The notes below the pieces were generated by a model, which was not told the DNA's origin, did not search any database, and saw nothing but the letters and a program-made list of their open reading frames with translations. Shown here piece by piece: positions 18,413 through 27,347 of a stretch of DNA of 64,000 bases. A program made the position numbers and the translations under genes. The DNA comes from Anaerorudis cellulosivorans (GTDB taxonomy: Bacteria > Bacteroidota > Bacteroidia > Bacteroidales > Dysgonomonadaceae), in NCBI RefSeq assembly GCF_025943985.1, contig NZ_JAPCWE010000004.1:1-64000 (forward strand), written 5' to 3'. The number at the start of each line of letters is the position of its first letter. Position 1 is the first letter of the stretch.

Positions 18413-19230
18413 AAAGTAATTTCGTCGGGATGAGATCCCACCCGTTGATCTCTATTCAACGAATTAATTCGTTTCATATCCTCTTCCGATAGTTTAAAAT
18501 CAAAAATATCCAGGTTTTCTTTTTGACGTAATAAATTTGATGATTTGGGGATAACTACGATCCCGCGTTGTATATCCCATCGCAGTACTACTTGTGCTGG
18601 TGTTTTACTGTATTTATCGGCTATTTTTTTGAGAATGGGTTCTTCAAGCAAGTTATTTTTCTTGGCACAGAAAGGACTCCAAGCTTCAGGAACGATATTT
18701 TTTTTGTGTAGGTAATTTACCAATTTTTCCTGATTCAGATAAGGGTGAAGCTCTATTTGATCTACAGCCGGGACAATCGATGCTGTTTTAAGCAGTTCTT
18801 CCAGATGATGTTCAAGATAATTGCTGACTCCTATAGCCCTCGTTTTCCCACCGGCATAAATTTTTTCCATTTCTTTCCAAACCGATACATATTTTCCTTT
18901 CACCGGCCAATGTACAAGATACAAGTCCACGTATTCTGTTCCAAGGCGTTGCAGGCTGCTTTCAAAAGCACCTTGCACATTGTTTTTCCGGATATCGTCG
19001 TTCCATAGTTTGGTAGTCAAAAAAATTTCTTCACGCGGCACGCCACTATCTCTGATAGCTCTTCCCACAGCTTCTTCGTTTTCGTATATCATTGCTGTAT
19101 CAATATGTCGGTATCCCACATCGAGAGCCATTCGTACTGTATCGTATGCAATTTTATCATCGGTTAATCGAAAAACACCTAATCCTATATAAGGAATTTT
19201 AATTCCGTTGTTTAATGTCGCGTATTCCAT
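18409..19230 (-). CDS. Aldo/keto reductase
   Basis: 273 residues, a complete single-domain (beta/alpha)8 NADPH-dependent reductase. Signature segments: GYRHIDTAMIYENEEAVG with the catalytic Asp and Tyr, TTKLWNDD with the catalytic Lys, LVHWP with the catalytic His, and the C-terminal cofactor-binding part VVIPKSSN. It resembles the 2,5-diketo-gluconate reductase subgroup; the physiological substrate is unknown. Twelve bases separate it from ribF upstream on the same strand, so the two may form an operon. Confidence 0.94.
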   Translation of the reverse strand: MEYATLNNGIKIPYIGLGVFRLTDDKIAYDTVRMALDVGYRHIDTAMIYENEEAVGRAIRDSGVPREEIFLTTKLWNDDIRKNNVQGAFESSLQRLGTEYVDLYLVHWPVKGKYVSVWKEMEKIYAGGKTRAIGVSNYLEHHLEELLKTASIVPAVDQIELHPYLNQEKLVNYLHKKNIVPEAWSPFCAKKNNLLEEPILKKIADKYSKTPAQVVLRWDIQRGIVVIPKSSNLLRQKENLDIFDFKLSEEDMKRINSLNRDQRVGSHPDEITF

Positions 19231-19242
19231 AATTTTCTCTTT

Positions 19243-20175
19243 TTAGTTGTTAAGTCTTTCCATTACTGTAATTTTGTCGTGTCTTATTTGTTCGACTAGA
19301 GATTTTATGTTCTCAAATTTCAGATCGGGGCGGATAAAATCGATAAATTCAACGGTCAATGATTGATTGTACAGATCTCCTTCGAAGTCAAATATATTTA
19401 CCTCCATGCTGATCTCGTTATCGTTTTGTAATGTCGGCCGTGTACCGATGTATAACATTCCTTTGTAAATTTCATTTTCGAGTCGGACAAAAACGGCATA
19501 AACGCCTAATGCCGGAATTACCTTATATTTTTCCCATGCCTGAATATTGGCTGTTGGAAAACCGATGGTGCGGCCCACCTTATACCCTTCGATAATTTTT
19601 CCCGAAAATTTGTAATTGTACGATAGTAATTTATTCGCCAATTTGATTTTTCCTTCGGCCAGTAAACGACGTATCTGGGATGAGCTTACATGATGGTCTT
19701 CAAAACGCAGTTCGGTTGCCTGCATAACATTAATTCCCAATTCGTTGCCATATTGCACATACTCTGGAAATCCTTCTTCCCTGTTATGCCCAAAACGATG
19801 ATCGTGCCCCACAATCAAGGTGTGTACATCGATTTTTTCCTTCAGTGTCTTTCCCATAAATTCTTTTGCTGTCAACGCTGAAAGTTCAACAGTGAAAGGC
19901 ATACTCACACAATAATCGATTCCTGTGGTTTCCAGTTGTTCCAGTTTTTCCTCATATCCACACAAAAGTTTCGGTTGATAGTCTTGTTGTAAAACTTTAC
20001 GTGGATGTTCAGGAAAAGTAATTACTGCTGCCGGCAAATTCAATTGCTTTGCCTTCGCTTTTACCTGATTGATTAAATGTCGGTGCCCTATGTGTACTCC
20101 GTCGAAGAACCCGAGAGTGGCAACCAATGGCTTGTGTTTGATGTGCTCTGTTTTTGATAAATCGATAAGTTCCAA
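19243..20175 (-). CDS. ribF: Bifunctional riboflavin kinase / FAD synthetase
   Basis: 310 residues, the usual length. The N-terminal nucleotidyltransferase domain has GFFDGVHIGHRHLI (near 22-35, HxGH motif), and the substrate loop has HDHRFGHNREG-like sequence. The C-terminal riboflavin kinase domain has GRTIGFPTANI (PTAN motif) and GMLYIGTRPT. It converts riboflavin to FMN and then FAD in the cytoplasm. It lies just upstream of the aldo/keto reductase gene. Confidence 0.97.
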   Translation of the reverse strand: MELIDLSKTEHIKHKPLVATLGFFDGVHIGHRHLINQVKAKAKQLNLPAAVITFPEHPRKVLQQDYQPKLLCGYEEKLEQLETTGIDYCVSMPFTVELSALTAKEFMGKTLKEKIDVHTLIVGHDHRFGHNREEGFPEYVQYGNELGINVMQATELRFEDHHVSSSQIRRLLAEGKIKLANKLLSYNYKFSGKIIEGYKVGRTIGFPTANIQAWEKYKVIPALGVYAVFVRLENEIYKGMLYIGTRPTLQNDNEISMEVNIFDFEGDLYNQSLTVEFIDFIRPDLKFENIKSLVEQIRHDKITVMERLNN

Positions 20176-20300
20176 AACAAGTGATCTTTTTGTTTGTCTT
20201 CAAATAAACACATGAACCCCCTTTTTGGTTTAAAAAATAAGGTGGAAAAACCTTTTGGAATATTTTTTCGGGAATATAAATGAATAATTCAATATTTCCT

Positions 20301-20308
20301 TATCTTTG
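20301..20308 (+). promoter_or_regulatory. DUF1080 lipoprotein promoter -7 element
   Basis: TATCTTTG, an exact match, 56 bases before the start at 20365. Confidence 0.6.
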
Positions 20309-20364
20309 CAAAACATGAAATGAATTGCCCGTATTTAATTAAATAATATAAAAAAGAAGGAATC

Positions 20365-21636
20365 ATGAAAACAAAAATTTTATTTGTTTGCGTAATGGTG
20401 GCGGGAATATTTTTTGTTTCTTGCCAAAAAGGAGAAAAAAATAATGTGTTGACTAAAGCAGAAGAAGCCGAAGGATGGAAATTGTTGTTTGATGGCAAAA
20501 CATTGAATGGTTGGCGCGATTACAATGGCGATTCATTAACTGTTCCCTGGACAGTTGAAAACGGAACGATTAAGGCATTGGGTAAAGGGAGTGATGCAAG
20601 TGGATATATCGTGACCGATGATATTTATGAAAATTTTGAGTTGGTATGGGATTGGAAAATAGCCCAAGGCGGGAACAGTGGTATGTTGTATCACGTTGTG
20701 GAACATCCCAAATTTAAGGTACCCTACATCACAGGTCCCGAATATCAGTTGATCGATGAAGAAAATTTTCCCCAACCTCTTGAAGAGTGGCAAAAAACGG
20801 CGGCCGATTATGCCATGCATATCCCCGATCCCGCAAAGAAGCATTTGAAACCTGCCGGAGAATGGAATACTTCGAAAATCGTGTTCGATAACGGACATGT
20901 TGAACATTGGCTCAATGGCGAAAAAGTGCTGGAATTCGAAGCATGGACAGACAAGTGGTTTGAACTGAAAAACAGTGGGAAATGGAAAGATGCTCCTGAA
21001 TACGGATTAGCCCACAAAGGGGTAATTTGCCTTCAAGATCATGGCTCGGCCGCATGGTTTCGCAATCTTAAAATTAAAGAATTGCCTAGAAAAACAAAGG
21101 AAGTAGTGCTTTTCAATGGTGTCGATTTACATGGTTGGGAGATATATGGAACCGAGAAATGGTATGTTGAAGATAGTGTTTTGGTATGTGAAAGCGGCCC
21201 GGACAAAAAATATGGTTACCTTGCAACACGCGAATATTACGATGATTTTGATCTTACGCTCGATTTCAAGCAAGAAGCCAATGGAAATTCGGGTGTATTT
21301 TTCCGCTCTTTTATTGAACCAGGTGAGATTATCAATGGATGGCAAGTGGAAGTAGCACCCAAGGGGAACGATACAGGTGGCATTTATGAATCGTATGGGA
21401 GAGGATGGCTCGTTCAGATCCCAGACGAAAAAGAAAATATCTTGAAAGAAGGAGAATGGAATACATTGCGCATACGCGTACAAGGGGACAACGTAAAAAC
21501 ATGGTTGAACGGAGAAGAAATGGTAGATCTGAGTGACGAAAAAATAGGTAAGGGACAAGGTCGTATTGCATTGCAAATACATGATGGCGGCGGTATTAAA
21601 GTCCGCTGGAAAAACTTGAAACTGAAGACCCTATAA
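20365..21636 (+). CDS. Two-domain DUF1080 (3-keto-disaccharide hydrolase) lipoprotein
   Basis: 423 residues. A lipoprotein signal ends in FFVSC (Cys at about 19). Two tandem DUF1080 domains follow. The first begins GWKLLFDGKTLNGWRDY, has GGNSGMLYHVVE, and ends AAWFRNLKIKEL. The second begins VVLFNGVDLHGWEIYG, has GNSGVFFRSF, and ends IKVRWKNLKLKTL. DUF1080 is a concanavalin-like beta-sandwich family with known 3-keto-glycoside hydrolase members. Envelope glycan metabolism is likely but the substrate is not evident. It is a single gene with its own promoter and terminator. Confidence 0.9.
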   Translation: MKTKILFVCVMVAGIFFVSCQKGEKNNVLTKAEEAEGWKLLFDGKTLNGWRDYNGDSLTVPWTVENGTIKALGKGSDASGYIVTDDIYENFELVWDWKIAQGGNSGMLYHVVEHPKFKVPYITGPEYQLIDEENFPQPLEEWQKTAADYAMHIPDPAKKHLKPAGEWNTSKIVFDNGHVEHWLNGEKVLEFEAWTDKWFELKNSGKWKDAPEYGLAHKGVICLQDHGSAAWFRNLKIKELPRKTKEVVLFNGVDLHGWEIYGTEKWYVEDSVLVCESGPDKKYGYLATREYYDDFDLTLDFKQEANGNSGVFFRSFIEPGEIINGWQVEVAPKGNDTGGIYESYGRGWLVQIPDEKENILKEGEWNTLRIRVQGDNVKTWLNGEEMVDLSDEKIGKGQGRIALQIHDGGGIKVRWKNLKLKTL

Positions 21637-21656
21637 CAATATAATTTTCATTTGAC

Positions 21657-21698
21657 AAACCCGTTGAACTAACCTGGAAATGTTCAGCGGGTTTTTTT
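21657..21698 (+). terminator. Terminator of the DUF1080 gene
   Basis: A 13-bp stem (AAACCCGTTGAAC with GTTCAGCGGGTTT, one G-U pair) with a 12-base loop, followed by T7. It lies 20 bases after the stop codon. Confidence 0.85.
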
Positions 21699-21775
21699 GG
21701 CATCTTTTTTGTACTAAAAAAATAAAACGATGAACGTTATTTTTTTAGAGGATAGTTTTTTACGAAAAAACAACC

Positions 21776-21783
21776 TATCTTTG
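21776..21783 (+). promoter_or_regulatory. rsfS promoter -7 element
   Basis: TATCTTTG, an exact match, 25 bases before the rsfS start. Confidence 0.6.
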
Positions 21784-21808
21784 TCTTATTAACTCACTAA
21801 AGCAGCGA

Positions 21809-22168
21809 ATGAAAGAAAAAAACAGGTTATTAGAAAGCATAATAGAAGGGATACAGGGAAAAAAAGGGAAAAACATTACCACTATAGAATTGAGCGGAAT
21901 TGCGGGTTCCATCTGCGATTATTTTGTTATTTGTGAAGGAAACACTCCTACACAAGTTTCGGCTGTTGCCGAATCTATAGAAGAAATTGTAAGAAAGAAT
22001 ACAAAAGAAAAGCCACTCCGAATTCATGGACAACAACGGGCAGAATGGATCGGTATGGATTACGGCACAGTTATAGTGCATATTTTTTTGCCTGAGCTTC
22101 GTTCTTTCTACAATATCGATCACTTGTGGGCTGACGCTTTTCTCAAAAATATTCCTGGTTTAGAATAA
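21809..22168 (+). CDS. rsfS: Ribosome silencing factor RsfS
   Basis: 119 residues, full length for the RsfS/Iojap family. Visible family segments: DYFVICEGNTPTQVSAVAE, RIHGQQRAEWIGMDYG (family usual form GxxxxxWxxxDYG), VIVHIFLPELRSFYNIDHLW. The protein binds L14 on the 50S subunit and blocks subunit joining when nutrients are scarce. It lies 61 bases upstream of ftsH on the same strand and probably shares its promoter. Confidence 0.97.
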   Translation: MKEKNRLLESIIEGIQGKKGKNITTIELSGIAGSICDYFVICEGNTPTQVSAVAESIEEIVRKNTKEKPLRIHGQQRAEWIGMDYGTVIVHIFLPELRSFYNIDHLWADAFLKNIPGLE

Positions 22169-22229
22169 AAACTTATTTCTTTCAAAATTGTTACATTCGT
22201 ACATTATTAATTTTTTTGGGAATTTTTAA

Positions 22230-24359
22230 ATGGATAACAGCAATAAAAATTTAAACAGACAATCACCCTCAAACCCCAATAAAGGCAATAAACCTCCAAA
22301 ATCATCTTTTAATGCTTATTGGATTTATACCCTTGTTTTTGTGGCATTGTTGGCATTGTATTTTTTTGGGGGCAATGCTACAGTAAAAGAAGTATCATGG
22401 TCTGATTTTCAGCAGTATATAAATGAAAATCGCATTGAAAGCATTGTCATCTACAGCAATAAAGAAATGGCGGAAGCTAAAGTCAGAAAAGAATCTGTAA
22501 ACTATATCTTTGGGGATAAAGCCAATGCCGCCACAGGGAATCCGGTGATTGCCGTCCGCATCCCATCTGCAGAAGGTGCTTCGGAATTTGTCGATAAAGT
22601 GAAATCGGAAAAAGGATATAATATTGAGGTACGTTTTGATACGACATCCGAAATATGGGGAATTCTGCTTACGGCTTTACCTTTTATTTTATTGATCGTT
22701 TTTTGGATTTGGATGATGCGAAGAATGCAAAGCGGTGCAGGTGGTGGAGGCGGGAATATCTTCAGTGTAGGAAAATCTAAAGCACAGCTTTTTGATAAAG
22801 ATTCGGGAGTAAAAGTTACGTTCAAAGATGTTGCCGGACTTTCGGAAGCCAAGGAAGAGGTTCAGGAAATAGTGGAATTTCTAAAACATCCCGACAATTA
22901 CACCAATTTAGGTGGAAAAATCCCTAAAGGAGCATTGTTGATAGGCCCTCCGGGAACAGGTAAAACCCTGTTGGCAAAGGCTGTTGCCGGTGAAGCTAAT
23001 GTTCCTTTTTTCTCCATTTCGGGGTCCGATTTTGTTGAAATGTTTGTTGGAGTAGGCGCTTCGCGTGTGCGCGATCTCTTTCGTCAGGCAAAAGAAAAAG
23101 CCCCGTGCATTGTTTTTATTGACGAGATTGATGCGGTAGGACGTGCTAGGGGCAAAAATGTCAATTTCGGAGCAAACGACGAACGTGAAAATACGTTGAA
23201 TCAACTGCTAACCGAGATGGATGGATTCAGTTCTAACAGCGGAGTCATCATTCTTGCAGCAACCAATCGTGCCGATATTCTGGATAAAGCTTTGTTGCGT
23301 GCCGGTCGTTTCGATCGCCAGATCTATGTTGAATTGCCCGATTTAAATGACCGGAAGGAAATATTCAATGTTCATCTTCGTCCGATTAAAATTGATGAAA
23401 CGGTAGATGTTGATTTTTTGGCTCGTCAAACGCCCGGCTTTTCGGGTGCCGATATAGCCAATGTGTGCAATGAAGCAGCATTGATTGCTGCACGCAGGAA
23501 AAAAAAGTTTGTACAGAAAGATGATTTTTTGAGTGCGGTAGATCGCATAATCGGTGGATTGGAAAAGAAAAATAAAATTATCACGCAGGATGAAAAACGC
23601 TCCATTGCACTTCATGAAGCCGGTCATGCAACGCTGAGCTGGTTTTTAAAGTATGCTAATCCCTTAGTCAAAGTCACCATTGTTCCGCGCGGGAAAGCCT
23701 TGGGCGCTGCTTGGTATTTACCTGAAGAACGGCAAATTACCACCAAAGAACAAATGCTCGACGAGATGTGTGCATTATTGGGTGGTCGTGCTGCAGAAGA
23801 ATTGTTTACAGGAACTATTTCATCGGGGGCAATGAATGATCTGGAGAGGGTTACAAAACAAGCATATGCCATGATTATGTATATGGGTATGAGTGAAAAA
23901 TTAGCCAACTTGTGCTATTATGATTCTACCGGTCAGGAATATTCTTTTTCTAAACCATACAGTGAGGAAACGGCGAAAGTGATCGATAGCGAAGTAAAAG
24001 CCCTGATATCGGAACAATATGAGCGTGCTAAAGCCATTCTTTTGGAGCATAAGGAAGGTCATGGCAAATTGGCTGCAATTCTTTTGGAAAGAGAGATTAT
24101 CTATGCAGAAGATTTGGAAGCGATTTTTGGTAAACGTCCGTGGATATCGCGCTCACAAGAGATTTTGGAAAGCAATAAGAATACGAAAACAGACGATAGC
24201 ACCATCCGTTCGAAACCTCAGAAAGTAAACGCTGTTAGTGAAATGGACGATGATGTTGCTTCTAAAGCTTCTTCTATTAAAAAAGAAGACGAAATAAAAG
24301 AGTATGAGTTATCCGATGACAAAAAAGAAGTCCATATGCCACCTAATGATGAAAATTAA
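22230..24359 (+). CDS. ftsH: ATP-dependent zinc metalloprotease FtsH
   Basis: 709 residues. Two membrane segments (about 29-46 and 146-163) flank a periplasmic domain, then a Gly-rich linker. The AAA+ module has [13 protein letters not shown] (Walker A), [13 protein letters not shown] (Walker B) and the SRH region [20 protein letters not shown]. The zinc site is HEAGH. A low-complexity acidic/lysine tail follows the protease domain. It degrades unfolded or excess membrane and regulatory proteins at the inner membrane. Upstream is rsfS, and a strong terminator follows the stop. Confidence 0.98.
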   Translation: MDNSNKNLNRQSPSNPNKGNKPPKSSFNAYWIYTLVFVALLALYFFGGNATVKEVSWSDFQQYINENRIESIVIYSNKEMAEAKVRKESVNYIFGDKANAATGNPVIAVRIPSAEGASEFVDKVKSEKGYNIEVRFDTTSEIWGILLTALPFILLIVFWIWMMRRMQSGAGGGGGNIFSVGKSKAQLFDKDSGVKVTFKDVAGLSEAKEEVQEIVEFLKHPDNYTNLGGKIPKGALLIGPPGTGKTLLAKAVAGEANVPFFSISGSDFVEMFVGVGASRVRDLFRQAKEKAPCIVFIDEIDAVGRARGKNVNFGANDERENTLNQLLTEMDGFSSNSGVIILAATNRADILDKALLRAGRFDRQIYVELPDLNDRKEIFNVHLRPIKIDETVDVDFLARQTPGFSGADIANVCNEAALIAARRKKKFVQKDDFLSAVDRIIGGLEKKNKIITQDEKRSIALHEAGHATLSWFLKYANPLVKVTIVPRGKALGAAWYLPEERQITTKEQMLDEMCALLGGRAAEELFTGTISSGAMNDLERVTKQAYAMIMYMGMSEKLANLCYYDSTGQEYSFSKPYSEETAKVIDSEVKALISEQYERAKAILLEHKEGHGKLAAILLEREIIYAEDLEAIFGKRPWISRSQEILESNKNTKTDDSTIRSKPQKVNAVSEMDDDVASKASSIKKEDEIKEYELSDDKKEVHMPPNDEN

Positions 24360-24375
24360 TTCCTTTTAAATTAAT

Positions 24376-24412
24376 AACGAGGGCACTCAATATAACGTTA
24401 GGTGCCCTCGTT
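24376..24412 (+). terminator. Terminator of ftsH
   Basis: An 11-bp perfect stem AACGAGGGCAC/GTGCCCTCGTT with a 15-base loop, 17 bases after the ftsH stop. The T-run is weak (TTGCTTT). Confidence 0.7.
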
Positions 24413-24506
24413 GCTTTATGACAATTTTTTCTTTTTATTGATTTTAGATTTTATTAATAAGAATCAATCTAAATTAGCTCGAACAAAATGCCTCTCTTTT
24501 TCGTTA

Positions 24507-24514
24507 TATATTTG
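24507..24514 (+). promoter_or_regulatory. Superoxide dismutase promoter -7 element
   Basis: TATATTTG, an exact match, 10 bases before the first ATG at 24525 and 22 before the ATG at 24537. Confidence 0.55.
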
Positions 24515-24524
24515 GATGTGACTA

Positions 24525-25223
24525 ATGACAAATAAAATGAAAAAATTATATGCCTATTTTGCAGGATTAGTTGCGATGAGCATGGTTTTATGCAACAATT
24601 CAAATGCTCAAAGTAGTAATAATATTAACTCTAAAAACAGTAAAAGTATGAAATTCGAAAAAGTACCGCTTCCTTATGCTCCTGATGCTCTTGAGCCGGT
24701 CATCAGCAAAACAACAATTGAATTCCATTACGGTAAACATCATCAGGCTTATGTGGATAATTTAAATAAACTTATCGTCGGAACAGAGTTTGAGAATGCC
24801 GATTTGGAAACGATCGTAAAAATGAGTGAGGGGGCTATATTCAATAATGCAGGTCAAGTACTGAATCATAATCTTTATTTCACTTCGTTTTCTCCAAACG
24901 GAGGAGGTAAGCCAAAAGGCAAATTGGCAGAAGCGATAGATGAACAATTTGGATCATTCGAGAAATTTCAGGGATTATTCAATGATGCCGGAGTCTCATT
25001 GTTCGGTTCGGGATGGGTTTGGCTGGCTAAAGACGAGAATGGCAAACTTTCTATCGAAAAGGAAAGTAATGCCGGTAATCCGATAAGAAAAGGATTGACT
25101 CCAATCTTGGGATTCGATGTTTGGGAACATGCTTATTATCTCGACTATCAGAATCGCCGGGCAGATCACCTGAAAGAATTATGGGAGATTATAGACTGGG
25201 ACGTTGTCAGTCAGCGTTATTAA
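24525..25223 (+). CDS. Iron/manganese superoxide dismutase with signal peptide
   Basis: 232 residues. The SOD domain starts at an internal Met42 (FEKVPLPYAPDALEP) and carries all metal ligands: HYGKHHQAYV, LNHNLYF and DVWEHAYYLDY. Ahead of it is a 40-residue extension: lysines, a hydrophobic stretch (about 9-22), then SNAQ, a plausible Sec signal peptide with cleavage after AQ. An ATG at 24537 could also start the signal peptide. Canonical SodB of Bacteroidales starts at the Met equivalent to 24648, so a cytosolic form from that codon is possible. It dismutates superoxide. It stands alone with its own promoter and terminator. Confidence 0.93.
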   Translation: MTNKMKKLYAYFAGLVAMSMVLCNNSNAQSSNNINSKNSKSMKFEKVPLPYAPDALEPVISKTTIEFHYGKHHQAYVDNLNKLIVGTEFENADLETIVKMSEGAIFNNAGQVLNHNLYFTSFSPNGGGKPKGKLAEAIDEQFGSFEKFQGLFNDAGVSLFGSGWVWLAKDENGKLSIEKESNAGNPIRKGLTPILGFDVWEHAYYLDYQNRRADHLKELWEIIDWDVVSQRY

Positions 25224-25265
25224 TTGAAGGCAGTTTATATCCGGTAGAATGGACATGTGTGGGGG

Positions 25266-25299
25266 ATAGAGACGTCGAAAAACCGACGTCTCTATTTTT
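25266..25299 (+). terminator. Terminator of the superoxide dismutase gene
   Basis: A 12-bp perfect stem (ATAGAGACGTCG/CGACGTCTCTAT) with loop AAAAAC, then TTTTTAG. The convergent obgE ends 21 bases further on. Confidence 0.85.
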
Positions 25300-25320
25300 A
25301 GTTGTATTGTATCTCTTTAT

Positions 25321-26478
25321 TTAAAAATCTTCTTCGTAGTAATTGATCGTGTTTCCCGAATCATTGTCGTTACTATCATTTTCATTTTCGTTGTTTGCGG
25401 TATCCTCGGCTTCATCGAGGGAGGTGGATGTTATATCCAAATTTCGGTGAACCAATGTGTCTTTTAACAGAACATGAGGATCAAAATCTTCGAAGTCGAG
25501 TGTTTCCCAAAGAATATCTTTTAGTTTATCGATGCCAAAACGCGTAATGGAGGAAATAAATACATAGGGAATATCGGGTAAATCTTGTGCTATCTTTTTC
25601 ATTTTCTCCTCGTCCACTATATCCGATTTAGAGATGGCCAAAACACGACGCTTATCTGCCAATTGGGGATTGTATTGGATCAGTTCGTTTACCAGCGTGT
25701 CGTATTCTTTGCGTATATCTTCAGCATCGGCCGGAATAACAAAGAGCAGCAGGGCATTGCGTTCAATGTGTCTCAAAAAGCGCAAACCGAGACCTTTTCC
25801 CTTACTTGCCCCTTCGATGATACCGGGGATGTCTGCCATTACAAACGATTTTCCATCTCGATATTCCACCATTCCCAAATTTGGTTCTAACGTGGTGAAA
25901 GGGTAATCTGCAATTTTGGGTTTTGCAGCAGAAACTACCGACAGCAAGGTCGATTTTCCAGCGTTTGGAAAACCTACCAAACCTACGTCGGCCAAAAGCT
26001 TCAGTTCCATGATCACCCATCGTTCCTCTGAAGGTTCTCCGGGTTGTGCATAACGCGGAGTTTGATTGGTTGCCGATTTGAATCGGGCATTTCCTTGTCC
26101 GCCCCTGCCGCCTTTTAATAAAATAACTTCTTGGCCATGTTCCGATATATCGCATAAAAATTCCCCTGTATCGGCATCATATACTACCGTTCCGCAAGGC
26201 ACTTCAATGATTTTGCTTTCTCCTTTTTTACCCGATGATTGGTTACGTGATCCGCTGTGGCCGTTTTCGGCAAAAAAATGGCGTTGATAGCGTAAATGCA
26301 ACAGGGTGCGACAATTGCGGTTTCCGCGCAGGATAATATTTCCACCATCCCCGCCATCGCCCCCGTCAGGTCCACCTTTTGGCAAATATTTTGCCCTGTG
26401 GAAATGGACAGACCCACTGCCACCTTTCCCTGAGCGACAAAATATTTTCACATAATCAACAAAATTGGATTCCGTCAT
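25321..26478 (-). CDS. obgE: GTPase Obg
   Basis: 385 residues. A glycine-rich N-terminal Obg domain ([21 protein letters not shown], then GGDGGDGG) precedes the G domain with [12 protein letters not shown] (G1), DIPGII (G3) and a SKSD-type G4. The C-terminal tail is rich in Asn, Asp and Glu. Obg binds the 50S subunit and acts in ribosome maturation and stress control. Its ATG overlaps the stop of adk by 4 bases (ATGA), so the two are translationally coupled. Confidence 0.97.
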   Translation of the reverse strand: MTESNFVDYVKIFCRSGKGGSGSVHFHRAKYLPKGGPDGGDGGDGGNIILRGNRNCRTLLHLRYQRHFFAENGHSGSRNQSSGKKGESKIIEVPCGTVVYDADTGEFLCDISEHGQEVILLKGGRGGQGNARFKSATNQTPRYAQPGEPSEERWVIMELKLLADVGLVGFPNAGKSTLLSVVSAAKPKIADYPFTTLEPNLGMVEYRDGKSFVMADIPGIIEGASKGKGLGLRFLRHIERNALLLFVIPADAEDIRKEYDTLVNELIQYNPQLADKRRVLAISKSDIVDEEKMKKIAQDLPDIPYVFISSITRFGIDKLKDILWETLDFEDFDPHVLLKDTLVHRNLDITSTSLDEAEDTANNENENDSNDNDSGNTINYYEEDF

Positions 26479-27062
26479 TCTTTTTTCTTTGCAATAATAT
26501 TGTCGACTGCTTGTACAATGGAAGCAAAAATCTCTTCAATAGAGCCTTTCCCTTTAATCTCTACCAGCTTTCCTTGTTTGGCGTAGAATTCCTTTAAAGG
26601 AGCAGTTTGGTTATAATAAACTTTCAATCGCGATTCAATGGTTTCGCGGTTATCGTCAGAACGGCCCATTAGTTCTCCTCGTTTGAGAAGTCGGTCAATG
26701 AGCTCTTCATCGTCAACCTCAAGGCTGATGACAATGGATATTTCTTGTCCGTATTTTTTCAGTATTTTATCAAGAGCCTCTCCCTGAGCCAGCGTTCGAG
26801 GGAATCCGTCAAAAATAAACCCTTTAGCATCCGGATTTTTTTTGATGGTCTCTTCCAACATGCCAATGACTACTTCGTCGGGAACTAATTGGCCTTTAAC
26901 GATATAATTTTCGGCCATTTTTCCTAATTCGCTCTTTTCTGCTATCTCAGCTCTTAACAAATCTCCCGTCGAGATGTGTTTCAGTCCGTATTTTTCTTTC
27001 AAATAATTGCTTTGTGTGCCTTTTCCCGAACCGGGTGCTCCAAAAATAACAATGTTCAACAT
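26475..27062 (-). CDS. adk: Adenylate kinase
   Basis: 195 residues from the ATG at 27062. This start gives the usual N-terminus with the P-loop ([17 protein letters not shown]) and lies just after a consensus -7 element; an open frame back to 27188 is rejected. Other motifs: [29 protein letters not shown], and a LID region with [10 protein letters not shown]. It equilibrates ATP and AMP with ADP in the cytoplasm. It is first in a two-gene operon with obgE. Confidence 0.97.
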   Translation of the reverse strand: MLNIVIFGAPGSGKGTQSNYLKEKYGLKHISTGDLLRAEIAEKSELGKMAENYIVKGQLVPDEVVIGMLEETIKKNPDAKGFIFDGFPRTLAQGEALDKILKKYGQEISIVISLEVDDEELIDRLLKRGELMGRSDDNRETIESRLKVYYNQTAPLKEFYAKQGKLVEIKGKGSIEEIFASIVQAVDNIIAKKKE

Positions 27063-27102
27063 AGTTTGCTTTTTAATTAGTATGTTTATATTTCTTTCAT
27101 CA

Positions 27103-27110
27103 CAAATATA
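27103..27110 (-). promoter_or_regulatory. adk-obgE promoter -7 element
   Basis: On the minus strand TATATTTG, an exact match, 40 bases before the adk start. Confidence 0.6.
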
Positions 27111-27180
27111 CGTCATTCGTTTCTTTTTTTTTGGTGAATAACGATTGAAACAATGGCGATTTTGTTGTTTGATAAATAAA

Positions 27181-27207
27181 AACGGCACTTTTGAGTGCCG
27201 TTTTTTT
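27181..27207 (-). terminator. Terminator of tRNA-Cys, possibly bidirectional
   Basis: A perfect 9-bp stem AACGGCACT/AGTGCCGTT with a 4-base loop. T-runs flank it on both strands. On the minus strand it lies 15 bases beyond the tRNA-Cys 3' end. Confidence 0.8.
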
Positions 27208-27217
27208 CTTGTTCGAG

Positions 27218-27288
27218 AGGTACCTGGCGGATTCGAACCGCCGTAAACGGTTTTGCAGACCGCTACCTAGCCACTCGGTCAAGGTACC
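27218..27288 (-). tRNA. tRNA-Cys (anticodon GCA)
   Basis: A 71-base cloverleaf. Acceptor strands GGTACCT/AGGTACC, anticodon loop CTGCAAA giving GCA, T loop GGTTCGAATCC, and discriminator T as expected for tRNA-Cys. CCA is not encoded. Confidence 0.95.
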
Positions 27289-27302
27289 GAGTAAAGTGGC
27301 TA

Positions 27303-27310
27303 CAAAGATA
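27303..27310 (-). promoter_or_regulatory. tRNA-Cys promoter -7 element
   Basis: On the minus strand TATCTTTG, an exact match, 14 bases before the tRNA 5' end. Confidence 0.55.
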
Positions 27311-27347
27311 ATACATTTTCCCGATTTAATAAAACAACGGATATATT

